Origin: Lepidurus packardi
Taxonomy: Eukaryota > Arthropoda > Branchiopoda > Notostraca > Triopsidae
DNA: 64,000 nucleotides
Assembly: GCA_023053545.1 (NCBI GenBank)
Contig: JAKZAN010000046.1
Location: forward strand, 434,001 to 498,000
Direction: 5' to 3'
Position numbers and translations under genes: made by a program. Shown here piece after piece: positions 46,757-58,300 of this stretch (position 1 is the first letter of the stretch; every line of letters begins with the position of its first letter). The notes below the pieces were generated by a model that saw only the letters and a program-made list of their open reading frames with translations, was not told the DNA's origin and did no database searches.

Positions 46757-49700
46757 ACATCTTGATGTGGAATGCCCGGAGCCTCAATCTGCATCTCAGC
46801 GGATTATGTGCATATATAAGCGAGATGCAGCAGACACCAGACGTAATATATATATGTGAAACATGGATGAAAGAAGGGATGAAGGCAACAATTTTTGGAT
46901 ATGATTGCCACAGAAAAGACAGGACAGACCAAAGAGGAGGGGGCATTATGTTTTTCGTCAAACGGGGAATAGAAATTGAATGGGCGCCAATGAATTCTTT
47001 CACAGATGGTGTCTTGGAGATAGGGTGCGTAAAAGTAAAATGGGAAAACCAAATTATATATCTAGTCGGAATGTATTTGCAGGTACAAGCAGAGAAAAAA
47101 ATAACCAAAGATGAATACAAATTTTATATGTCCCAGATTGGGTCTGACGAAAAATGTCTTATGTTTGGTGATTTTAACTCCCACCATAATTTGTGGAACG
47201 GGGGAAATTTTAATGACTCCAGAGGGAACACTCTGTGTTCGTTTTTAGAAGAGTGGGAAAAATTACTGCTAGCCTCCCCACAGGGCGTCGGCACGCATGT
47301 ATCCGAGAGGGGTGCGATTACGACCATAGACCTGGTGTTTGCGTCAGCAAACATATATGACAAGGTAAGAGTCCGAACAGGGCCAATGCTACAGAGTGAC
47401 CACCTACCTATTGTGATAGAAGTAGAAGGAAAAAAGGGGATGATGATAAGAGAAAGAACTCCGCGATGGGATTTTAAAAAAGCAAACTGGGGGGAATGGA
47501 GGCGAGAAATGGCGGAAGAAGACATAGAAGAGGGCGTTAGCTGTGGAAGGGTAGAAGAGAGATATAAACGGTTTATTGACACGCTCATACAAATTACAAA
47601 AAAGCATGTCCCATTGAGAGAGGGAACAATTAGGGCGAAAGATACAGAAGGGGGCAAACGGAAAGGAAAGATAAGGAAACCATGGTGGGACGAGAATTGT
47701 AGCGAAGCAGTGAGTATTATGAGAACAAAATACAGAATACTGAAAAGAAGTCCCACCGCCGGAAATCTTACAGATTACAAAAAAGCAAAAGCGAATTGCA
47801 AGAGAATAACGCAGGACACAAAAAGATCCCACTGGAAACACAAGGTGGAGGGTTTAGGTAGTCAAACAACAACTAAACAAATGTGGGAACTCATTAGAAA
47901 AATGGAAGGGACAACTACGAAAAATATAGAAGGGGAGGCTCTTTCTTCAGGGGGTCAGCTCATACAGCAAAACAAAGAAAAAGCGGAAATATTGGTGAAG
48001 CATTTCGCTAAGATTCAAAGCGAGAGTACAGAAACACACGCAACCGAAACGGAAGTCCTACAAATGCAATATGAAATAGACAGTATGATCTATGATAAAA
48101 ACTGCACGGACGAATTTAGTAGACCCTTCTCAGAATGGGAAATAGAGGTTATTTTAAAAAAGACACCAAAGACGAGCCAAGGCAAAGATCTGGTCCACTA
48201 CAACATGTTAGGAGAATTACCAAGAAACTGGAGGCGTGCTTTGAAAAATCTTTTTAATTATATATTGGAGAAGGGCACAGGACCTAAAGAATGGGGCAAT
48301 GCAGTAGTTGTACCGATATTAAAACCAGGTAAAGATCCTAAGGAAATTAAATCATATAGGCCCATATCGTTAATATCATGCGTCGCCAAAGTGTTTGAAA
48401 GAGCACTAGTTAAAAGATTAAACTGGGTGTCCGAAAAAAGAAGATGGTACTCACCGATACAGACAGGGTTTAGAAGAGGACGTAGCACGATTGACCAGCT
48501 AGTCAGGCTGAACAACGAAGCGCACCGAGTATATAGAAGAGGAGAGGTCTTAATCGCGTTATTTATAGATTTTACCGCAGCATTTGATTCAATTTGGATA
48601 GACAAACTTTTATATAAAATTGGTCAAAAAGGTGTAAAGGGTAAAATTTTAGGGTTCTTGAAATATTTCTTAAATAACAGAACGATGGAAGTGAGAATCG
48701 GGAGCAGCAATTCCAATCAAAAAGAACTAAAAAGAGGAATCCCTCAGGGGTCGGTGATCAGCCCCTGGCTCTTTAACATGATGTTGTCAGACTTTCCAAT
48801 AAAGGTTGGGGAAACAGGGGCTTCGCTCTATGCTGATGACGCAGGAATCTGGACCAGCGGGTTAGACTGTGACTCGGCGATGGGGAGAATGATAAATGTT
48901 GTAAGGGAAGTGGAAAAATGGTGTAAGGAGAACGGGCTGGAAATATCCACAGATAAAACGAAATATTTGGTAATTACAAGAAAACGTAAAGCGGAGAGCA
49001 AAAATAAAATAAAAATCAATGGAAGCGAAATAGAAAGAGTGGAGAGCGCCAGATTCTTAGGGATTGTGTTCGACAGAAGACTTAGCTTCAATGAACAAGT
49101 AAAACAAATAAGAGAAAAGGGAATGAAGACTGGAGGTATTTTACATAAATTAGCGGGGAAGACTTGGGGGGGAGATATCAATATTTTACTCACGGTATAC
49201 AAAAATCTTATTAGGTCGAAATTAGAATACGCAAGCTTCATATACAAGAACATTAACTCTAGGAAACTAGAGGTACTAGAAACGGTACAGAACAAATCAT
49301 TAAGGATTATACTTGGAACAACGAAGACAACACCGATTGGGGTGCTGCATTGTGCCTCAGAAGTTTTATCACTACAGAAAAGAAGAATTTTACTTGAACA
49401 AACATATTTTAACAGAATGACAGAATGTCACAGGAATGACCCCGTAGTAAAAGAGATAGTGGACAAGAATTCCCTGTCTTGGGAAAGTGTGTCCGAAACG
49501 AAAAACAAAAACAAAATACCTTATGTCATGCAAGGAGATTATTTTAAAAATTTGTTACCGCCCTGGGAATTCAAAGGTCATCAGATAAAAACCACGATCC
49601 CGGGAAACAGCAAAGAAAAGTGCAATCAGCAAACAGTGCAAGAAGTTTTAATGTTTTTAGAGAAGGAGTATGAAAATTTTAAACGGGTTTTTACGGACGG

Positions 49701-50550
49701 ATCAAAAGATACTGAGGGAAACTCGGGATGCGGAGTTTACATGGAGGAAATGGGGGAGACAAGATCATACGCATTAAACAAAGCAACGACAGTAATGGCT
49801 TCCGAATTGCACGCGATAATACAAGCGATAAGGTGGATTGAGGAAAAAGAGCCGGATAACTATGTCATTTTGACGGATTCAAAATCCGCAGCACAACTGC
49901 TAGATAGCTGGGGGAGCCGCTCCTACTTTGGTCTTACACAAAGGATCCAAAACAAAATGAACCACTTAAGGACAGACGGGTACACAATAAAGATTCAGTG
50001 GATACCAGCACATAGAGGGATCAGGGGAAATGAAACGGCGGATGGAGCGGCAAAGGAAGGAAGGTTGACAGGGGAAGAGATTAATCACAAAACATCATGC
50101 CAGGAGCTGGAATCAATAACGAAAAGGAAAGTCGAAAAGGACTACATAGAAGAAATAAAGACAAGAACAGCACAAAAAATGGTTCAGAACACGTACCAGT
50201 TCGGGACCAACAAATGGATAAACAGCAGGAAAAGAAGAGAAGCCATTGTTTTACTACGAATAAGGTGTGGACATGGGAGATTCCGGTCATGGCTACACCG
50301 CTTCAACATGACCGAAGATGACACATGTCGTTACTGTGAGGAGGAGGAAGAAAGCCCGGAACATTTAGTAATGAGATGTGAGAAGTTTTCAGAACAAAGG
50401 GAGGAACTCAAGAAAAAACTAGAAGATAGTAAAATAGCCTGGAGATTCGAAACTATAACGGCACTGGAAGGCGGAAAGAAAGATCAGTACATAGCACAAA
50501 ATTGTCTTTTAAAATATTTGAAAACAACCGATATCATAACAAACACATAA
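46741..50550 (+). CDS. Retrotransposon ORF2: endonuclease, reverse transcriptase, RNase H
   Basis: A 1269-residue polyprotein that nicks target DNA and copies the element RNA there (target-primed reverse transcription). AP-type endonuclease, residues 1-225: WNARS (N11), CETW (E40), GDFN (D144, N146), TIDLVF (D197) and SDHLPI (D220, H221). Reverse transcriptase, about 480-790: SYRPISLIS, TGFRRGRSTID, FIDFTAAFD (D610), GIPQGSVISPWLFN and YADD (D699, D700). RNase H, about 980-1110: FTDGSKD (D986), SELHAI (E1022), LTDSKSA (D1046) and AHRGIRGNETAD (D1101), so the acidic tetrad is complete. C-terminal CCHC: C1196, C1199, H1208, C1213. No stop or frameshift is seen and all listed catalytic residues are present. 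The ATG lies inside the end of ORF1. Jockey-like annotation is likely in databases, but RNase H points to I/LOA/R1-type groups. Confidence 0.95.
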   Translation: MGCPLNILMWNARSLNLHLSGLCAYISEMQQTPDVIYICETWMKEGMKATIFGYDCHRKDRTDQRGGGIMFFVKRGIEIEWAPMNSFTDGVLEIGCVKVKWENQIIYLVGMYLQVQAEKKITKDEYKFYMSQIGSDEKCLMFGDFNSHHNLWNGGNFNDSRGNTLCSFLEEWEKLLLASPQGVGTHVSERGAITTIDLVFASANIYDKVRVRTGPMLQSDHLPIVIEVEGKKGMMIRERTPRWDFKKANWGEWRREMAEEDIEEGVSCGRVEERYKRFIDTLIQITKKHVPLREGTIRAKDTEGGKRKGKIRKPWWDENCSEAVSIMRTKYRILKRSPTAGNLTDYKKAKANCKRITQDTKRSHWKHKVEGLGSQTTTKQMWELIRKMEGTTTKNIEGEALSSGGQLIQQNKEKAEILVKHFAKIQSESTETHATETEVLQMQYEIDSMIYDKNCTDEFSRPFSEWEIEVILKKTPKTSQGKDLVHYNMLGELPRNWRRALKNLFNYILEKGTGPKEWGNAVVVPILKPGKDPKEIKSYRPISLISCVAKVFERALVKRLNWVSEKRRWYSPIQTGFRRGRSTIDQLVRLNNEAHRVYRRGEVLIALFIDFTAAFDSIWIDKLLYKIGQKGVKGKILGFLKYFLNNRTMEVRIGSSNSNQKELKRGIPQGSVISPWLFNMMLSDFPIKVGETGASLYADDAGIWTSGLDCDSAMGRMINVVREVEKWCKENGLEISTDKTKYLVITRKRKAESKNKIKINGSEIERVESARFLGIVFDRRLSFNEQVKQIREKGMKTGGILHKLAGKTWGGDINILLTVYKNLIRSKLEYASFIYKNINSRKLEVLETVQNKSLRIILGTTKTTPIGVLHCASEVLSLQKRRILLEQTYFNRMTECHRNDPVVKEIVDKNSLSWESVSETKNKNKIPYVMQGDYFKNLLPPWEFKGHQIKTTIPGNSKEKCNQQTVQEVLMFLEKEYENFKRVFTDGSKDTEGNSGCGVYMEEMGETRSYALNKATTVMASELHAIIQAIRWIEEKEPDNYVILTDSKSAAQLLDSWGSRSYFGLTQRIQNKMNHLRTDGYTIKIQWIPAHRGIRGNETADGAAKEGRLTGEEINHKTSCQELESITKRKVEKDYIEEIKTRTAQKMVQNTYQFGTNKWINSRKRREAIVLLRIRCGHGRFRSWLHRFNMTEDDTCRYCEEEEESPEHLVMRCEKFSEQREELKKKLEDSKIAWRFETITALEGGKKDQYIAQNCLLKYLKTTDIITNT

Positions 50551-50718
50551 GTACACAGAGGAAATATCAGTGAATATGTGGAAAAATAAAAAAGAAGAGA
50601 AGAAGAAGAAAAAAAAAAAAAAAAAGAGAAAAGAAAAAAAAAAAAACAGAAAGCCGAAGACGGCAATGCGACGCGAACGCGACGTTGGCCGTCTTAAAAA
50701 ACAAAAAACAAACAAACA
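50551..50718 (+). promoter_or_regulatory. Retrotransposon 3' region: purine tract, terminal stem-loop and A/C-rich tail
   Basis: After the ORF2 stop comes a purine-rich tract (about 50585-50656). Next is a stem of 8 perfect base pairs, AAGACGGC (50657-50664) with GCCGTCTT (50688-50695), around a 23-base GC-rich loop, then an A-rich tail with regular C (AAAAAACAAAAAACAAAC). A conserved 3' hairpin next to a tail is where non-LTR reverse transcriptases often recognise their RNA; that role is inferred. The 52-bp tails scattered in satellite A begin exactly at the first loop base (50665). Confidence 0.75.
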
Positions 50719-52342
50719 ATCGGGTTATCAGACGTGCACTTTGACCGGGACTCTAATCGGGGTCTCTTATCGGGTCTCTAACCGTGTCTCTAACCGTGTC
50801 TCTGATCGGGTCTCTGATCGGGTCTCTGATCGGGTCTCTGATCGGGTCTCTAATCGGGTCTCTGATCGGGTCTCTAATCGGGTCTCTGATCGGGTCTCTT
50901 ATCGCGTCTCTGATCGGGTCTCTGATCGGGTCTCTAATCGGGTTAACAGACGTGCACTAATGCGACGCGAACGCGACGTTGGCCGTCTTAAAAAACCAAA
51001 AAACAAACAAACAGACGTGCACTTTGATCGGGTCTCTGATCGGGTTTCTAATCGGGTCTCTGATCGGGTCTCTGATCGGGTCTCTAATCGGGTCTCTAAT
51101 CGGGTCTCTGATCGGGTCTCTAATCGGGTCTCTAATCGGGTCTCTAATCGGGTCTCTGATCGAGTCTCTGATCGGGTCTCTAATCGGGTCCCTGATCGGG
51201 TCTCTGATCGGGTCTCTAATCGGGTCTCTAATCGGGTCTCTGATCGGGTCTCTAATCCGGTCTCTAATCGGGTCTCTAATCGGGTCTGTGATCGGGTCTC
51301 TAATCGGGTCTATGATCGGGTCTCTGATCGGGTCTCTGATCGACTCTCTGATCGGGTCTCTGATCGGGTCTCTAATCGGGTCTCTGATCGACTCTCTGAT
51401 CGGGTCTCTGATCGGGTCTCTAATCGGGTCTCTGATTGGGTCTCTAATCGGGTCTCTGATCGGGTCTCTAATCGGGTCTCTAATCGGGTCTCTAATCGGG
51501 TCTCTGATCGGGTCTCTAATCGGGTCTTTAATCGGGTCTCTGATCGGGTCTCTGATTGGGTCTCTAATCGGGTCTCTAATCGGGTCTCTAATCGACGTCT
51601 CTAATCGAGGTCTCTGATCGGGTCTCTAATCCGGTCTCTAATCGGGTCTCTAATCGGGTCTGTGATCGGGTCTCTAATCGGGTCTCTGATCGGGTCTCTG
51701 ATCGGGTCTCTGATCGGGTCTCTGATCGACTCTCTGATCGGGTCTCTGATCGGGTCTCTAATCGGGTCTCTAATCGGGTCTCTAATCGGGTCTCTGATCG
51801 GGTCTCTGATCGGGTCTCTGATCGACTCTCTGATCGGGTCTCTGATCGGGTCTCTAATCGGGTCTCTAATCGGGTCTCTGATCGGGTCTCTGATCGGGTC
51901 TCTGATCGGGTCTCTAATCGGGTCTCTAATCGGGTCTCTAATCGGGTCTCTGATCGGGTCTCTGATCGGGTCTTTAATCGGTTCTCTAATCGGGTCTCTG
52001 ATCGGGTCTCTAATCGGGTCTCTAATCGGGTCTCTAATCGACGTCTCTAATCGAGGTCTCTGATCGGGTATCTAATCCGGTCTCTAATCGGGTCTCTAAT
52101 CGGGTCTGTGATCGGGTCTCTAATCGGGTCTATGACCGGGTCTCTGATCGGGTCTCTGATCGGGTCTCTGATCGACTCTCTGATCGGGTATCTGATCGGG
52201 TCTCTAATCGGGTCTCTGATCGACTCTCTGATCGGGTCTCTGATCGGGTCTCTAATCGGGTCTCTAATCGGGTCTCTGATCGGGTCTCTGATCGGGTCTC
52301 TAATCGGGTCTCTAATCGGGTCTCTGATCGGGTCTCTGATCG
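50719..52342. repeat. Satellite A array, block A3
   Basis: Starts immediately after the retrotransposon tail with TCGGGTTATCAGACGTGCAC, which is the start of the roughly 0.95-kb higher-order unit, and holds one tail insertion (50946-51023). It ends at GATCGGGGACTGAATGAATT, where satellite B begins, again with CGG/GGAC shared at the junction. Variants TCGACTC and GTCTATGATC tie it to 41.6 and 63.8 kb. Confidence 0.95.
50946..51023 (+). mobile_element. 5'-truncated retrotransposon tail, copy 10
   Basis: Core 50959-51010; flanking repeats at 50946-50958 and 51011-51023. It lies only about 230 bp downstream of the full-length element's own tail, so full and truncated 3' ends can be compared side by side. 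They differ by one C in the A-rich tail. Confidence 0.87.
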
Positions 52343-55300
52343 GGGACTGAATGAATTCCTTACGGACTGAATGAATTCCTTACGGACTGAATTAATTTCA
52401 TACGGACTGAATTAATTCCTTACTGACTGAATTAATTCCTTACGGACTGAATTAATTCCTTACGGGCTGAATTAATTCCTTACTGACTGAATTAATTCCT
52501 TACGGACTGAATTAATTCCTTACGGACTGAATTAATTCCTTACGGACTGAAATATTTCCTTACGGACTGAATTAATTCTTTAGGATTGATTGAATTCCTT
52601 TCTTACTGAATTAATTCCTTACGGACTTAATTAAATCCTTACAGACTAAATTAATTCCTTATGGACTTAATTAATTCCGTAAGGAATGAATTAATTAATT
52701 ACGGACTGAATTAATTCCTTACGGACTGAATTAATTATATAATTAATTCCTTACGGACTGAGTTAATTTCATACGGACTGAATTAATTCATTACGGACTT
52801 AATTAATCGATTACGGACTGAATTAATTCCTTACGTACTGAACTTATTCCTTACGGACTGAATTATATCCTTACGGACTGAATTAATTCCTTACGGACTG
52901 AATTAATTCCTTACGGACTGAATTAATTCCTTACGGACTGAAATATTTCCTTACGGACTGAATTAATTCTTTAGGATTGATTGAATTCCTTTCTTACTGA
53001 ATTAATTCCTTACGGACTTAATTAAATCCTTACAGACTAAATTAATTCCTTATGGACTTAATTAATTCCGTAAGGAATGAATTAATTAATTACGGACTGA
53101 ATTAATTCCTTACGGACTGAATTAATTCTATAATTAAATCCTTACAGACAAAATTAATTCCTTATGGACTTAATTAATTCCGTAAGGAATGAATTAATTC
53201 ATTACGCACTTAATTAATCCATTACGGACTGAATTAATACCTTACGGACTGAATTAAATCCTTACGGACTGAATTAATACCTTACGGACTGAATTAAATC
53301 CTTACGGACTGAATTAATTCCTTACGGACTTAATTAATTCCTTACGGACTTAATTAATTCCTTACGGACTGAATTAATTCATTACGGACTGAATTAATTC
53401 ATTACGGACTGAATTAATACCTCACGGACTGAATTAAATCCTTACGGACTGAATTAATTCCTAACGGACTTAATTAATTCCTTACGGACTGAATTAATTC
53501 ATTACGGACTGAATTAATTCCTTACGGACTGAATTAATTCCTTACGGACCTAATTAATTCCTTACGGACGGAATTAATTCTTTACGGACTTAATTAATTC
53601 CTTACGGACTTAATTAATTCCTTACGTACTTAATTAATTCCTTACGGTCTGAATTAATTCCGTACGGATTTAATTAATTCCTTACGGACTGAATTAATTC
53701 CTTACGGACTGAATTAATTCATTATGGACTTGATCAATTCCGTAAGGAATGAATGAATTAATTGCGGACTGAAATAATTCCTTACGGACTAAATTAATTC
53801 CTTACGGACTGAATTAATTCCTTACGGACTGAATTAATTCCTTACGGACTGAATTAATTCCTTACGGACTGAATTTTTTCCTTACGGACTGAATTAATTC
53901 TTTAGGATTGATTGAATTCCTTTCTTACTGAATTAATTCATTACGGACTGAAATAATTCCTTACGGACTGAATTAATTCCTTACGGACTAAATTAATTCT
54001 TTAATTAATTCCGTACGGACTGAATTAATTCATTTCGGACTTAATTAATCGATTACGGACTGAATTAATTCCTTACGTAATGAACTTATTCCTTACGGAC
54101 TGAATTAATTCCTTACGGACTGAATTAATACCTTACGGATTTAATTAATTCCTTACGGTCTGAATTAATTCCGTCCGGATTTAATTAATTCCTTACGGAC
54201 TGAATTAATTCCTTACGGACTGAATTAATTCATTATGGACTTAATTAGTTCCGTAAGGAATGAATGAATTAATTACGGACTGAAATAATTCTTTACGGAC
54301 TGAATTAATTCCTTACGAACTGAATTAATTCCTTACGGACTGAATTAGTTCCTTACGGACTGAATTAATTTTTTAGGATTTATTGAATTCCTTTCTTACT
54401 GAATTAACTACATACGGACTGAATGAATTCCTTACGGACTGAATTAATTCCTTACCCACTGAATTAATACCTTACGGATTTAATTAATTCCTTACGGTCT
54501 GAATTAATTCCTTACGGCCTGATTTAATTCCTTACAGACTGAATTAATTCCTTACGGCCTGATTTAATTCCTTACAGACTGGATTAATTCCTCATGGACT
54601 GAATTAATTCCTTACGAACTTAATTAATTCCTTACGGACTTAATTAATTCCTTACGGACTGAATTAATTGTACTGATTGTACTGAATGTATTTCTTACGG
54701 ACTGAATTAATTCCTTACGGACTGAACTAATTCCTTACGGACTTAAATAATTCATTACGGACTTAATTAATTCCTTACGGACTGAATTAATTCACTACGG
54801 ACTGAATTAATTCATTACGGACTGAATTAATACCTCACGGACTGAATTAAATCCTTACGGACTGAATTAATTCCTTACGGACTTAATTAATTCCTTACGG
54901 ACTGAATTAATTCATTACGGACTGAATTAATTCCTTACGGACTGAATTAATTCCTTACGTACTTAATTAATTCCTTACGGTCTGAATTAATTCCGTACGG
55001 ATTCAATTAATTCCTTACGAACTTAATTAATTCCTTACGGACTTAATTAAATCCATACGGACTTAATTAATTCCTTACGGACTTAAATAATTCTTTACGG
55101 AATTAATTAATTCATTACGGAATTTATTAATTCATTACGGATTCAATTAATTCATTACGGACTTTCTTAATTCATTACGGACTTAATTAGTTCCTTACGG
55201 ACCTAATTCATTTATTACGGACTTAATTAATTCATTACGAACGTAAATAATTCATTACGGACTTAATTAAATCCTTACGGACTTAATTAAATCATTACGA

Positions 55301-58300
55301 ACTTAATTAATTCCTTACGGAATTAATTCATTCATTACGGAATTAAATAATTCATTACGGATTTAATTAATTCATTACGGACTTTATTAATTCTTTACGG
55401 ACTTAATTAATTCCTTACGGACTTAATTAATTCTTTACGGAATTAATTAATTCATTACGGAATTTATTAATTCATTACGGATTCAATTAATTCATTACGG
55501 ACTTTCTTAATTCATTACGGACTTAATTAATTCCTTACGGACCTAATTCATTCATTACGGACTTTATAAATTCCTTAGGGACTTAATTAATTTCTTACGG
55601 ACTTAGTTAAATCATAACGGACTAAATTAATTCCTTACGGACTTAATTAATTCCTTACGGACTTAATTAATTCCTTACGGAATTAATTAATTCCTTACGG
55701 CCTTAACTAAATCCCTACGGACTTAATTAATTCCTTACGGACTTAATTAATTCTTTACGGAATTAATTAATTCATTACGGAATTTATTAATTCATTACGG
55801 AATCAATTAATTCATTACGGACTTTCTTAATTCATTACGGACTTAATTAATTCCTTACGGACCTAATTCATTTATTACGGACTTAATTACTTCATTACGA
55901 ACTTAAATAATTCATTACGGACTTAATTAAATCCTTACGGACTTAATTAATTCATTACGGACTTAATTAATTACTTACGGAATTAATTCATTCATTACGG
56001 AATTAAATAATTCATTACGGATTTAATTAATTCATTACGGACTTTATTAATTCTTTACGGACTTAACTAATTCCTTACGGACTTAATTAATTCTTTACGG
56101 AATTAATTAATTCATTACGGAATTTATTAATTCATTACGGATTCAATTAATTCATTACGGACTTTCTTAATTCATTACGGACTTAATAAATTCCTTACGG
56201 ACCTAATTCATTCATTACGGACTTTATAAATTCCTTAGGGACTTAATAAATTCCTTACGGACTTAGTTAAATCATAACGGACTAAATTAATTCCTTACGG
56301 ACTTAATTAATTCCTTACGGACTTAATTAATTCCTTACGGAATTAATTAATTCCTTACGGCCTTAACTAAATCCCTACGGACTTAATTAATTCCTTACGG
56401 ACTTAATTAATTCCTTACGTACTTAATTAACTCACTACGGACTTAATTAATTCCCTACGGAATTTATTAATTCATTACGGACTTAATTATTTCCTTAGGG
56501 ACTTCATTAATTCATTACGGACTTTATAAATTCCTTAGGGACTTAATTAATTCCTTACGGACTTAGTTAATTCATTACGGACTTAAATATTTCCTTAGGG
56601 ACTTCATTAATTCATTACGGACTTTATAAATTCCTTAGGGACTTAATTAATTCCTTACGGACTTAGTTAATTAACTACGGACTTTATTAATTCATTACGG
56701 ACTTAATTAATTCAGTACGGACTTAACTAATTCCTTACGGATTTAATTAATTCCTTACGGACTTAATTAATTCATTACGGAATTTATTAATTCATTACGG
56801 AATTAATTAAATCCTTACAGACTTAATTTATTCAGTAAAGACTTAATTAATTCCCTACGGACTTTATTAATTCATTACGGACTTAATTATTTCCTTAGGG
56901 ATTTCATTAATTCATTTCGGACTTCATTAATTCATAACGGACTTAATTAATTCATTACGGACTTAATTAAATCCTTACGGACTTAATTAATTCCTTACGT
57001 ACTTAATTAATTCCTTACGGTCTGAATTAATTCCGTACGGATTTAATTAATTCCTTACGGACTTAATTAATTCCTTACGGACTTAATTAATTCCTTACGG
57101 AATTAATTAATTCCTTACGGCCTTAACTAAATCCCTACGGACTTAATTAATTCCTAACGGACTTAATTAATTCTTTACGGAATTAATTAATTCATTACGG
57201 AATTTATTAATTCATTACAGATTCAATTAATTCATTACGGACTTTCTTAATTCCTTACGGACTTAATTAATTCCTTACGGACTTAATTATTTCATTACGG
57301 ATTTAATTCATTCCTTACGGACTTAATTAATTCCTTACGGCCTTAATTAAATCCATACGGACTTAATTAATTCCTTACGGACTTAAATAATTCTTTACGG
57401 AATTAATTAATTCATTACGGAATTTATTAATTCATTACGGATTCAATTAATTCATTACGGACTTTCTTAATTCATTACGGACTTAATTAGTTCCTTACGG
57501 ACCTAATTCATTTATTACGGACTTAATTAATTCATTACGAACTTAAATAATTCTTTACGGACTTAATTAATTCCTTACGGACTTAATTAATACTTTACGG
57601 AATTAATTAATTCATTACGGAATTTATTAATTCATTACGGATTCAATTAATTTATTACGGACTTTATTAATTCATTACGGACTTAATAAATTCCTTACGG
57701 ACCTAATTCATTCATTGCGGACTTTATAAATTCCTTAGGGACTTAATTAATTTCTTACGGACTTAGTTAAATCATAACGGACTAAATTAATTCCTTACGG
57801 ACTTAATTAATTCCTTACGGACTTAATAAATTCCTTACGGAATTAATTAATTCCTTACGGCCTTAACTAAATCCCTACGGACTTAATTAATTCCTTACGG
57901 ACTTAATTAATTCCTTACGGACCTAATTCATTAATTACGGACTTAATTAATTCATTACGAACTTAAATAATTCATTACGGACTTAATTAAATCCTTACGG
58001 ACTTAATTAATTCAATACGGACTTCATTAATTCCTTACGGAATTAATTCATTCATTACGGAATTAAATAATTCATTACGGATTTAATTAATTCATTACGG
58101 ACTTTATTAATTCTTTACGGACTTAATTAATTCCTTACGGACTTAATTAATTCTTTACGGAATTAAATAATTCATTACGGAATTTATTAATTCATTACGG
58201 AATTAATTAAATCCTTACGGACTTAATTAATTCATTACGGAATTAAATAATTCATTACGGATTTAATTATTTCACTACGGACTTTATTAATTCATTACGG

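Larger units (their letters stand above)
44606..50718 (+). mobile_element. Full-length, apparently intact non-LTR retrotransposon
   Basis: A two-ORF LINE-type element lies between satellite A sequences on both sides. It has a roughly 670-bp 5' region, ORF1 with three zinc knuckles, ORF2 with AP-type endonuclease, reverse transcriptase, RNase H and a C-terminal CCHC motif, and a 3' region with a purine-rich tract, a stem-loop and an A/C-rich tail. Endonuclease plus RNase H fits the I, LOA and R1-like groups better than classic Jockey, which usually lacks RNase H; the clade is not proven. Both ORFs are open, so the insertion is probably young. The 5' boundary is set where satellite A ends. No clear target-site duplication joins the left flank (AATCGAGGTCTCC) to the right flank (TCGGGTTATCAGACG). 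Confidence 0.88.

Noticed and set aside
46804-50290. Reverse-strand open frames opposite ORF1 and ORF2, such as 47124-47756 and 48828-49295
   Set aside because: They are antisense shadows of the purine-rich coding strand and show no recognisable motifs.
50570-51604. A 344-codon frame starting in the LINE 3' region and running into satellite A
   Set aside because: Its start is poly-lysine translated from the purine tract and its remainder is DRVS/NRVS satellite. It is a chance fusion.
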